Positions 31,025-38,439 of a stretch of DNA of 64,000 nucleotides are shown piece by piece. Made by a program: the position numbers and the translations under genes. Below the pieces are notes generated by a model. It had not been told where the DNA came from. It was given only the letters and a program-made list of their open reading frames with translations, and did no database searches. This stretch comes from an uncultured Rikenellaceae bacterium (GTDB lineage: Bacteria > Bacteroidota > Bacteroidia > Bacteroidales > Rikenellaceae): assembly GCA_944326945.1 (NCBI GenBank), contig CALVFY010000003.1:1-64000 (forward strand), read 5' to 3'. Numbering within the stretch: position 1 is the first letter of the stretch; each line of letters opens with the position of its first letter.

Positions 31025-31399
31025 TTATTTGCTCGAGAAGTTTGTTATACCTGCCTCTTTATGCTCTGATTGTGGAACAAGGTATTTTTGTTTAAACCGC
31101 TGGATATGTTCATAGTCGCATTGAATCGTCTTGTTGTCGAGCAGTTCACAGACATCGGAGACCTTGTATCTGCACCGCCGTCTCACGTATGAGAATTTCA
31201 ACAGACCTTCTTTGCGTAGTCGTTGAAGTGTACGTATGCTGATATTGAGCATATCCGAGACTTCGATGGAATCGACCCATACCTCTCCGCTGCTCAAAGC
31301 CCAGACAAGGTGTTGGCGGCTGTTTGCATCCTGATAAATCGTGTCTAATTTTCGCATGATTTCCTTAAATGCGTCGGAATCAATCGTTATTACTTCCAT
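31025..31399 (-). CDS. MerR-type HTH protein, excisionase-like
   Basis: 124 residues from ATG 31399. An HTH_17/MerR-type fold appears at VWVDSIEVSDMLNISIRTLQRLRKEGLLKFSYVRRRCRYKVSDVCELL (about 40-90). Proteins of this type serve as excisionases or regulators in Bacteroidetes mobile elements. It heads the early operon (13 bp before the replication gene) and is preceded by the terminator of the RteC-like gene. Confidence 0.8.
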   Translation of the reverse strand: MEVITIDSDAFKEIMRKLDTIYQDANSRQHLVWALSSGEVWVDSIEVSDMLNISIRTLQRLRKEGLLKFSYVRRRCRYKVSDVCELLDNKTIQCDYEHIQRFKQKYLVPQSEHKEAGITNFSSK

Positions 31400-31443
31400 A
31401 ACAAAATGATTAGAGTTTGCTACAAAAGTCAGTACGGCAAAAA

Positions 31444-31483
31444 CAAGAAACACCGGAGTTGTGCCTAACTCCGGTGTTTTTTT
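31444..31483. terminator. Terminator of the RteC-like gene
   Basis: Stem AAACACCGGAGTT (31448-31460) and complement at 31467-31479, 6-nt loop, followed by T-runs on both strands. It separates the RteC-like gene from the early operon. Confidence 0.85.
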
Positions 31484-31500
31484 CTTGTCTGAGAATCCCG

Positions 31501-32086
31501 TTATTTATCCAATTCTTCCATGCGTTTATTCAGGCTTTCTCGTAGTTTTGTGAGAAAAGGCATCCTGTCTTTCTTTAATCCGCGCAGGTCGCTGAACGTA
31601 TTGTAGAAGTTTTTGAGTTTGACGTTGAAGATGGTCTCGAATAGCCTGATGATTTCTTTAATATCCGTTATCCCGTCATTGATTACTCCGGAGGAGTATA
31701 AAGCATAGGTCAACTCTACCAGCCAAATATATTTCCCCGTCCATTTGAAATTGGTCTGTCTGATCGAAGTGTAGTCTGAATCTGTTTCTAAATGCTCTTT
31801 TAGTGCGATTAAGCACGTTTCTATCTCAATATTAATGAAGGCAATTAATAAATCGTAATGGGGTAATTCGTGTAATATGATTGTTTTTTTTTCTGTATTC
31901 AAGACAATATTTTGCGAGTTTCAGCTCTCGTAATCGAACTAATACATTGCGTTCTTGTTTGTAGTAGCGTAATAAAGTACGTCTGAATTTCGAATAGACA
32001 TGATTAATGTCCAGATCTTTCCCGTTCGCAGAATATTGTCCCAATACCTGCTTCAGCATTTTTTGTACTAATGTGTAAGCATCCAT
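31501..32086 (-). pseudogene. RteC-family regulator with frameshift
   Basis: The first part (32086-31832) starts MDAYTLVQKMLKQVLGQYSA and ends in LRELKLAKY. The C-terminal RteC part continues from 31902 in another frame: TNFKWTGKYIWLVELTYALYSSGVINDG, IKEIIRLFETIFNVKLKNFYNTFSDLRGLKKDR. A run of nine A on the coding strand lies in the overlap, so a slip of one base would join them. RteC is a regulator or excision-linked protein in CTnDOT-like elements. The total length (about 190 codons) is shorter than typical RteC. It could be a decayed gene, a sequencing error or a programmed frameshift. Confidence 0.7.
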
Positions 32087-32559
32087 AAATTTAAGGTTTT
32101 AATGGGTTAGTAATGGATTTTATTCTTAGAATTGAATTTACGAAAAAATACAATGATTACTATGTTAGTATCAATAACTTCTATTGCATACGATCTTATT
32201 TTGTCCTGTAATTGTCGTGATAATTGAGTAAAAAACATTACTTTTGTTGATACAATAAGTGGACAAAATGCGACACATATTCAACTTTTGTTCTTTGAAA
32301 AAATAGATACTAATTCGATACCAAAAGAATAATTATGTTGGTTGTCGAGATTATAGTATTGATTTGCAGAGTGAATTATGAAGGAGCTCAATCCTCGTCA
32401 TCAGCTCAAACAGTAGGTGCTAAAAAGATACTAAAAGCCTATGAAAGGATATTTTTAGGTTGTAAATATCTGAATAGCAATATAATAACTGGATGAGGTT
32501 CAATCCTCGTCAACAGCTCCAAGAGGTCTGACAAGAGAAAGACACTTCAAAGAAATTTC

Positions 32560-32605
32560 AATGAAAAAGCCTGTTAATCAATATTTAACAGGCTTTTTCA
32601 TTTTC
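32560..32605. terminator. Bidirectional terminator
   Basis: 18-bp stem AATGAAAAAGCCTGTTAA (32560-32577) and complement (32585-32602), loop 7 nt, T-rich on the plus side. It stands alone with no gene ending nearby, so a short non-coding transcript may end here. Confidence 0.8.
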
Positions 32606-32649
32606 CTATCTCTGACATTGAAAAGCCAATCTCGGACAGAGTTTGGGTG

Positions 32650-32717
32650 CTAAATCGAGACCAAAACAGAAAATATAATTTTGGTCTCGATTTAGAAATA
32701 TTTTGGTCTCGAATTAG
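32650..32717. repeat. Triplicate TTTTGGTCTCGATTTAG sites
   Basis: CTAAATCGAGACCAAAA (32650-32666) and its perfect complement (32679-32695) form a 17-bp inverted repeat with a 12-bp centre. A third direct copy, with one changed base (TTTTGGTCTCGAATTAG), follows at 32701-32717. The site is a likely integrase arm-type or regulator binding cluster. Confidence 0.6.
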
Positions 32718-32776
32718 AAGCTATATTTCAAATTGTCAATGAATTGTCTGTATGTTGTCGGTGTTGGCTGCTTCAT

Positions 32777-32853
32777 TGTATCATACATTTGTAAACGTAA
32801 AACGTAATGTTATGGAAAGCAGAAATGTAGCAAGAAACACTTTCAAGATTCGG
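32777..32853. repeat. Right copy of 77-bp direct repeat, candidate attR
   Basis: Identical to 1-77. It contains the integrase start region and the TACATTTG element. It is followed by a deleted integrase remnant rather than the intact gene. Confidence 0.55.
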
Positions 32854-33237
32854 AACATAACGGCCAACCTTACCAATATCTACAATCGGTTATTTCTGGC
32901 GGGCGAACAAATCACTGCCGAGAAAATCAGAAACGAACATCTCGGACGCACACATTCCGATCACACGTTATTGGCTATTTTCCGGGAACATAATGATCGG
33001 GAACAGAAACTGTTCGATGTCGGTCGCCGCGCCAAATCGACATTTAATCGCTATTTGCTTACCTACCGGCGTCTCGAAGAATATCTGAAGACCGAATATC
33101 ACTTGACCGATATAGCCATGAACGAGTTGAATTATGATTTTATATATGGCTTCTCCACCTTACGGGATTGGCATTCTGTGATGTTGAGAAATTACAGAAG
33201 TCTGAAATGAAAGAGTTCTTCAACGGTCAGTCGTGGA
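32815..33237 (+). pseudogene. Integrase remnant
   Basis: Begins exactly like the intact integrase (MESRNVARNTFKIR) but lacks 180 bp (intact positions 78-257, in frame, joined at the word ATTCGG). It then continues at about 93% identity to the SAM-like domain, loses another 250 bp (intact 566-815, frameshifting), and breaks off at the RND-free segment matching intact position about 890. The catalytic domain is gone. It abuts the 3' end of the GNAT gene. It represents a fossil of a related element at the same locus. Confidence 0.85.
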
Positions 33238-33711
33238 TTATTCCTTTAAATTCTTCCGAAAGTAAATCATATCCCGCAGCATCTTGCCTTCCTCTATGAT
33301 AGGATGATCGTAATGCTGTGTGAAAAAGTCGGGGATGGTATGCGAATAGGTAAATCCGCAATGCTGATAAAAGCCCACCGTCTGTCGGCTGTTGCCCGTT
33401 CCAACAAACATCGTATGGCAACTGTCTTTGTAACGGTTGGAGAGATATTCCACCATCTGTCTTCCCAGTCCTTGATGTTGATGGGATGGAGAGACGGCGA
33501 GATTCTTCAGTTCACAGGTACCGTCATCCTCAATCGTAATGACAGCTACTGCGAGAAGCGCCTGCGTCTGTTTGTCTATCATGACATAGAGTTCTCCTCG
33601 CTCTAAATAGCGGTCAATCATCGACTCCTGTTCGTCAGCGAGGAGCAGGAGAGAAAGATATCGTTTTTTACCCGTAGTAATCAGGTGAATGTCCAATCGC
33701 TTATTATCCAT
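33238..33711 (-). CDS. GNAT-family N-acetyltransferase
   Basis: 157 residues from ATG 33711 (an in-frame ATG at 33726 would add five). It carries the GNAT core: LLAVAVITIEDDGTCELKNLAVSPSHQHQGLGRQMVEYLSNRYK with the acetyl-CoA loop QGLGRQ, and a later GTGNSRQTVGFYQHCGFTYSHTIPDFF. The substrate is unknown. A perfect -7 element at 33741-33748 places transcription start near 33734, which favours the shorter form. The stop lies within the junction with the integrase remnant. Confidence 0.85.
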   Translation of the reverse strand: MDNKRLDIHLITTGKKRYLSLLLLADEQESMIDRYLERGELYVMIDKQTQALLAVAVITIEDDGTCELKNLAVSPSHQHQGLGRQMVEYLSNRYKDSCHTMFVGTGNSRQTVGFYQHCGFTYSHTIPDFFTQHYDHPIIEEGKMLRDMIYFRKNLKE

Positions 33712-33740
33712 AGTCGAGTATTTCATGTTTTTAAGGAAGA

Positions 33741-33748
33741 CAAATTTA
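33741..33748 (-). promoter_or_regulatory. -7 element (TAAATTTG) of the GNAT gene
   Basis: TAAATTTG on the minus strand matches TAnnTTTG. No good -33 TTTG is seen at 18-21 bp. Confidence 0.45.
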
Positions 33749-34004
33749 CTCTTTTTTTGTTAGATGGCATTTCACCTCCCCGCCCCTGTTTGGTGCAGTT
33801 CGGTATCTGTTTTTACCCTCCGTAAAACTCTTCTGTCGTTGTTCGAATCAGTCCTCATTCTTTCCGTCAATAGCGAATAGAAATCCATAGAAACTCTCTT
33901 GGCCGGATTTGAATGCAGTATCATACTTGTCTTGAGCGTATGGTAAGAGTTTCTGAGTGTGACGTGGTCCAAATACCCGTGTCCGCATTTTTTGTGCTAA
34001 TGTG

Positions 34005-34330
34005 CAAGTATCCATGAATTTGAGATTTTAAGGGGTTGGTAATGGGCTTTTATCCTTAGGATTGAATGTACGGAAAAACGTGTTATGGTTGCTGGTTTAT
34101 TAATGTTATGGTTTTATTTTGTCCTGTAATTGTCGTGATAATTGAGTAAAAAGCATTACCTTTATTGATACGATAAATGGACAAAATACGACACATATTC
34201 AACTTCTGTTTTTTGAGAAAATAGGTGCTAAGTTCGATGCCGAAAGAATATTTATGTCGGTTGTTGAAATGTTAAAGTATTGATTTTTAGAGTGAATTAT
34301 AAAGAAGTTCGATTCTCGTTATCAGTTTGG
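34005..34330. repeat. Diverged copy of the RteC upstream region
   Basis: Aligns with 32057-32404 over its whole length, with long identical blocks (for example the 34 bases from 34117, and GACACATATTCAACTT). The other copy belongs to the prophage, so this one is probably left by an earlier related element. Confidence 0.7.
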
Positions 34331-34431
34331 TGAAGTCCGGATTGCCGGACGGACAGGAAAAAACTTCTGAGTTCATGATTCGGAAACTTTGCGATGTGTT
34401 GTGACTCGAAAAACCCTAAAAAAACGATAAG

Positions 34432-36018
34432 ATGAAAACGAACGTATTGATCGGTTCTTTCCTGCTGTTTTCCTGTTTGCAGGTCTCTGCTCAGCCCTCT
34501 TTCCCTAAGAGCGGAGAGGAGGACCGGGAAGGAATCATGAGTGAGGCATATTGGAAAATCTGGAATCGGGACGTGCAGGAGAAGATCGACCAGGACATCG
34601 AAAAGAACCGGAAAGCCGATGCCGTCCTGTCGTTTGCCGAAGGCAGGCCCGGTACGGAGGTGCGGATCGAACAGGTTTCCCATGACTTTATCTTCGGGGC
34701 CCACATCTTCAATTTCGACCAGTTGGGTACGAAAGAGCGGAACGACAGGTACAAGAGTCTCTATGGTACGCTGTTCAATTCGGCTACGATCGCTTTCTAT
34801 TGGAATGCGTTCGAGATGCAGCCCGGGCGTCTGCGTTTCAAGGGCGAGTATTGGGACACCGAGGAGTATTGGAACAAGGTGGAGGAGCCCAAGATGCAAC
34901 CCCACTGGCGTCGTCCGGCCTCCGATCCGGTGGTCGAGTTCTGCGAGAGCAGGGGAATCCGTCTGCACGGTCATACGCTGGTGTGGGGTAACCGCCGATG
35001 GCAGTATCCCAACTGGATTGCCGAGGAACTGATGACCGAGAATGAGAAGGCGAAGATGGCTCCTTTGGTCAAAGAATACGCCTCGAAAAACAATACGCTG
35101 CGGGCGGACGAGTTCACGGAGGCTTATGAGCGGCTCAGTCCCAGAAAACTGGCCGGCATGCTGCCCAATTTCACGAAAAAGATTGCGGACGTACAGCGCA
35201 GGCGTATCGTCGAGATCGCGGAGTATTACAAGGGCCGCATCCATAGCTGGGACGTGGTGAACGAGAGTGCCAAGGACTATGCTTTGGGTAATCTCGTCGA
35301 AGGCGAGGAGCTGTGCAAAAGCTGGTACGGGCTGATGCCGGGCGAGTACGACTACAAAGCGTTGAAGACGGCCGAAGAGGTTTTTCCGGAAAGCGTGGCG
35401 CTGAACATCAACGACTATTACCGGGACGGCAAGGGCAAGGCCTATGCCGACCAGGTGAAAGGCCTGCTGGCCCGGGGGTGCAGGATCGATATCATGGGCT
35501 CGCAGATGCACCAGCTTGGTGCCAAGGGAAGCCGATCTGCTGCGGAGGGTGAGGAGATCGAGACCCCGCAGATCGTGTGGGACCGGTTAGGCTCGTTCGG
35601 TGAGACGGGGGTACCGATCCATATGAGCGAGGTTACAATAGCGTCTCCGGGGAACGAAAAACGCGACTGGGCCATTCAGGCCGTGCTGACACGGAATATG
35701 TTCCGTCTGTGGTTCAGTGTCGAGCCCGTGATGGGCATTACGTGGTGGAACGTGGTGGACGACTGCGGTGCGGCCGGAGAATCCTCTACCTCGGGTCTGT
35801 TTACTCGGAACATGGAACCCAAAACGGCTTATTATGCGCTGAACGAATTGATCAACGAAGAGTGGAAAACCCGGAAGACCATTCTTCTGCCGGAAAGCGG
35901 AATCGTGCGTTTCCGCGGTTTCAAAGGTAAATATCGGGTTACGTGGACCGACAGGTTCGGGCAGACCCAGATATCGGAGTTTTATCTGAAAAACGACGGA
36001 GACGGCTTCGGAAGCTGA
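34432..36018 (+). CDS. GH10 endo-1,4-beta-xylanase, secreted
   Basis: 528 residues with a cleavable signal peptide (MKTNVLIGSFLLFSCLQVSA). The GH10 barrel shows FIFGAHIFNFDQLG, RGIRLHGHTLVWG, HSWDVVNESAKDY with acid/base Glu278, IDIMGSQMHQLG, and HMSEVTIASP with the nucleophile Glu400. ITWWNVVDDCGAAGE is typical of the distal barrel. An N-terminal extension before the barrel (about 40-90) and a short beta domain at the C-terminus are present, with no carbohydrate-binding module recognised. The enzyme cuts xylan in the periplasm or at the surface. It stands alone, with no susCD pair here. The upstream DNA is relic mobile-element sequence. Confidence 0.9.
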   Translation: MKTNVLIGSFLLFSCLQVSAQPSFPKSGEEDREGIMSEAYWKIWNRDVQEKIDQDIEKNRKADAVLSFAEGRPGTEVRIEQVSHDFIFGAHIFNFDQLGTKERNDRYKSLYGTLFNSATIAFYWNAFEMQPGRLRFKGEYWDTEEYWNKVEEPKMQPHWRRPASDPVVEFCESRGIRLHGHTLVWGNRRWQYPNWIAEELMTENEKAKMAPLVKEYASKNNTLRADEFTEAYERLSPRKLAGMLPNFTKKIADVQRRRIVEIAEYYKGRIHSWDVVNESAKDYALGNLVEGEELCKSWYGLMPGEYDYKALKTAEEVFPESVALNINDYYRDGKGKAYADQVKGLLARGCRIDIMGSQMHQLGAKGSRSAAEGEEIETPQIVWDRLGSFGETGVPIHMSEVTIASPGNEKRDWAIQAVLTRNMFRLWFSVEPVMGITWWNVVDDCGAAGESSTSGLFTRNMEPKTAYYALNELINEEWKTRKTILLPESGIVRFRGFKGKYRVTWTDRFGQTQISEFYLKNDGDGFGS

Positions 36019-36358
36019 TATCCGATCCATTTGGGCCAGTTGCAATTTCAGGGTCCCTTTGGGGGAGTTCGTAGCGAGCGGTATCGTTTTTCAGGACTGT
36101 TCCCTGTTTCATAATCGTCCGTTTCCCGGATAGTTGGCTGAAATGGAGGCCGCTGTCCGGGCAGACGTCGGGCTTTGGCCGCTTTCTGTATCAAAGCGGC
36201 GGCGCCCCCCTGCGTGACAGGCGTGTGTTTTATTGGGGTAATAGATGAGTTAATATTGAACCCGTTCTTCATTTTTGCACGATTTTCGGGTACAGAAAGA
36301 GATATAATCGATAAATTGAGGCGGGGGACAGCAGGCTTTTTGCGACAGTTTCTTTAGC
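36019..36358. other. 340-bp gap between xylanase and AraC gene
   Basis: No gene found. A perfect 8-bp hairpin GCCGCTTT..AAAGCGGC (36178-36200) in a GC-rich patch may be a weak bidirectional terminator for the convergent genes. Confidence 0.4.
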
Positions 36359-37273
36359 CTATTTGATCTGCTTATAGGCCGAGGGTGTCATCCCCGTATG
36401 ATTCCGGAAGTATTTGCCAAAAGAGGATTGGTTGGGAAAGTTCAGATAGTAGGCGATTTCCTGGATGCTCATCGTTGAATGTTTCAATAGATTTTTGGCT
36501 TCGAGTATGACATAATCGTCGATCCATTGAATGGCTGTCCGGCCACTGGTTTTGCGGATGATGGTCGTGAGATATTTGGGCGTTAGATGTAACATTTCGG
36601 CGTAGAAACCTACGGATCGTTCTTGAGTGCAGTGTTTGGAAATGGCCACGATGAATTGATTGAAATATTCATTGTTCCGGTTGCGGGGAGATGTTTCCGG
36701 AAGGGGATTTATGGCAATATGACGATTGATGATACGGCATATTTTGTAGGTGAAAATGAGGATCATGGAGCGTAAGATCTCTTGGGAGTATGGATCGGTA
36801 TGTCGGGCATTCCCTTCCCGGTGAAAATCTTGGAAAGAACGATCCAGATCGAGCCATTCCTCTTCGGAGAGAGAAAGGTAGGGGTGCTTTTCGATGTGCA
36901 GGAAAAATTCGGAGATCAGTTTGAAATCGAGGTGGAGGTTCTTGAAGAACTCCTCTTCGCAGATAATCGCATGAATTGACGCACTTTGCACTGACTCTGT
37001 CTGCAGGATGGTGCCGGGAAAATTGATAAATAGTGTTTTCCCCTCGAGCGTGTGACGAGTTACTCCCGATGTGAACGAAATAGAGCCTTGGGAGCATATC
37101 ACAATAACAAAGGCGTTGATTCGAGTCGGATATTGGAACAGATTGACGTTGACGTTATTTACATTAAAATGGGAGGTTATGACACAACCTTCCAAATAGA
37201 TGTCTTCGGGGCGTCGTTCGTATACTTGAAGTAGTTGGGAAAGAGAGATGCTTTGAATTTCCTTTTCGTTCAT
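36359..37273 (-). CDS. AraC-family transcriptional regulator
   Basis: 304 residues. An N-terminal cupin-like sensing domain (about 20-130: VCSQGSISFTSGVTRHTLEGKTLFINFPG) is followed by the two-HTH AraC domain (AEMLHLTPKYLTTIIRKTSGRTAIQWIDDYVILEAKNLLKHSTMSIQEIAYYLNFPNQSSFGKYFRNHTGMTPSAYK). It is divergent from the RND efflux operon with 155 bp between, so it probably controls that operon in response to a pump substrate. Confidence 0.9.
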   Translation of the reverse strand: MNEKEIQSISLSQLLQVYERRPEDIYLEGCVITSHFNVNNVNVNLFQYPTRINAFVIVICSQGSISFTSGVTRHTLEGKTLFINFPGTILQTESVQSASIHAIICEEEFFKNLHLDFKLISEFFLHIEKHPYLSLSEEEWLDLDRSFQDFHREGNARHTDPYSQEILRSMILIFTYKICRIINRHIAINPLPETSPRNRNNEYFNQFIVAISKHCTQERSVGFYAEMLHLTPKYLTTIIRKTSGRTAIQWIDDYVILEAKNLLKHSTMSIQEIAYYLNFPNQSSFGKYFRNHTGMTPSAYKQIK

Positions 37274-37428
37274 TTTTTTTGTCTGTTTTTTCGTAAAAAT
37301 AAGGATTTGATCGATATTGTTGGTCGAAAAGTGTGAAATTGAACGAATGTGCGAATTTCTCCGACATGATGGCCTTTTTTGGCGATTTGTAAAACATCAA
37401 CTTTGTGGCTGGTTAAAAAAGGAAACGA

Positions 37429-38439
37429 ATGAAACAGGCAATTTTGGGAGCTGTGCTGCTGTTGGCAGCAGGCTGTGCATCTCGAGAAACAGTCCGGACA
37501 CCCGATCCGATACGTGTGGAAACGATGGAAGTGGTTCCTTCCACAGAGAGTGGAGCATCGCTTTATGTGGGTGCTATTGAGGGGGAGACGGAAGCTGCAT
37601 TGAGTTTCCCCGTGGCGGGTACATTGGCGGGTGTATGGGTTGACGAAGGAAGGTTTGTGCGAAAAGGGGAATTGCTTGCCGAACTCGATTCGACTTCGGC
37701 CCGTCAGATGTATGATGCCGCTCGTGCCACACTCGGGCAGGCACAGGATGCCTGTGCCCGACTGAAACAGTTGTATGATGCTCAGAGCCTGCCCGAGATC
37801 AAGTGGGTCGAGGCCCAAACCCAACTTCGTCAGGCTGAATCGGCTTGTGAGATTGCCCGTAAGAAACTGTCCGATTGCCGATTGTATGCTCCGTTCGATG
37901 GGGTTGTAGGCAAACGGCAGATGACGGTGGGAGAAACCGCTATGCCGGGCGTGCCGGTTATGACGATTCTTAAAATAGGAATGGTTAAGGTTCGTTTTTC
38001 GGTTCCGGAACAGGAGATCGCCCGACTTGCATCCGATAGTCGGATACGGGTTTCGGTAGCGGCTCTTGACGATCGGGTCTTTACGGCAGGAGAGATTGAA
38101 AAGGGCGTGGTAGCCAATCCGGCTGCCCATACCTATGAAGTGACGGCTCTGGTGGCCAATAATGAGCGGGAGTTGCTGCCGGGGATGGTATGCCGGGTGA
38201 CTGTTTCTCCGGCCGAAGAACAGGAACGGATTATTCTTCCGGTAAGAGCCGTACAACGGGCCGGTGATGGCAGTTGTTTTGTGTGGAGAGTCAGCGGTGA
38301 TTCGGTCGTCCGGACTCCGATCCAGACGGGAAAGTTCTCCGGCAATGGAATCGAGATTGTCGAGGGTGTGGAATCGGGTAGCCGTGTGGTGACCGACGGT
38401 ATGCAGAAAATCGGAGAGGGTAGTAAAGTCGTATGGTGA
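37429..38439 (+). CDS. RND efflux periplasmic adaptor (MFP) lipoprotein
   Basis: 336 residues with a lipoprotein signal (LLLAAGCASRE, lipid Cys16). The barrel-sandwich hybrid halves are ALSFPVAGTLAGVWVDEGRFVRKGELLAEL and DCRLYAPFDGVVGKRQMTVGETAMPGVPVMTI, with an alpha-hairpin in between and a beta-barrel/membrane-proximal domain ending SRVVTDGMQKIGEGSKV. It links the inner-membrane pump to the outer-membrane channel. The stop overlaps the pump start as TGATG. Confidence 0.92.
   Translation: MKQAILGAVLLLAAGCASRETVRTPDPIRVETMEVVPSTESGASLYVGAIEGETEAALSFPVAGTLAGVWVDEGRFVRKGELLAELDSTSARQMYDAARATLGQAQDACARLKQLYDAQSLPEIKWVEAQTQLRQAESACEIARKKLSDCRLYAPFDGVVGKRQMTVGETAMPGVPVMTILKIGMVKVRFSVPEQEIARLASDSRIRVSVAALDDRVFTAGEIEKGVVANPAAHTYEVTALVANNERELLPGMVCRVTVSPAEEQERIILPVRAVQRAGDGSCFVWRVSGDSVVRTPIQTGKFSGNGIEIVEGVESGSRVVTDGMQKIGEGSKVVW

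Larger units (their letters stand above)
32087..32776. promoter_or_regulatory. 690-bp regulatory region between RteC-like gene and right repeat
   Basis: Gene-free. From the left it holds a stretch repeated in diverged form at 34005-34330, a strong terminator (32560-32605), and a dense cluster of TTTTGGTCTCG inverted and direct repeats (32650-32717) ending 60 bp before the 77-bp repeat. In an excised circle this region would lie directly upstream of the integrase, divergent from the RteC-like gene, so it probably contains the integrase control sites. Confidence 0.5.
33727..34431. other. 705-bp gene-free region with decayed element DNA
   Basis: From 34015 leftward the minus strand begins MDTCTLAQKM, matching the first ten residues of the RteC-like protein, then diverges and stops after 54 codons. 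From 34005 to about 34330 the DNA is a diverged copy of 32057-32404, including TTTTGTCCTGTAATTGTCGT in both. The last 100 bp lead into the xylanase gene. Confidence 0.55.

Noticed and set aside
33772..33972. 66-codon minus-strand frame
   Set aside because: Different frame from the short RteC-like start at 34015 and without features; the area is decayed element DNA.
32384..34328. Three T-loop-like words (GCTCAATCC at 32387, GGTTCAATCC near 32498, GTTCGATTC near 34307) followed by CTCGT(C/T)A(A/T)CAG, suggesting tRNA 3' ends used as attachment sites
   Set aside because: Stem pairing around the loops fails for a 5-bp/7-nt T-arm and no upstream tRNA body exists; they are simply part of the duplicated control region.
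34297..35511. 404-codon minus-strand frame across the xylanase gene
   Set aside because: It is a shadow of the GH10 gene, whose signal peptide and catalytic motifs are certain; the antisense frame reads as His/Pro/Arg-rich non-protein-like sequence.
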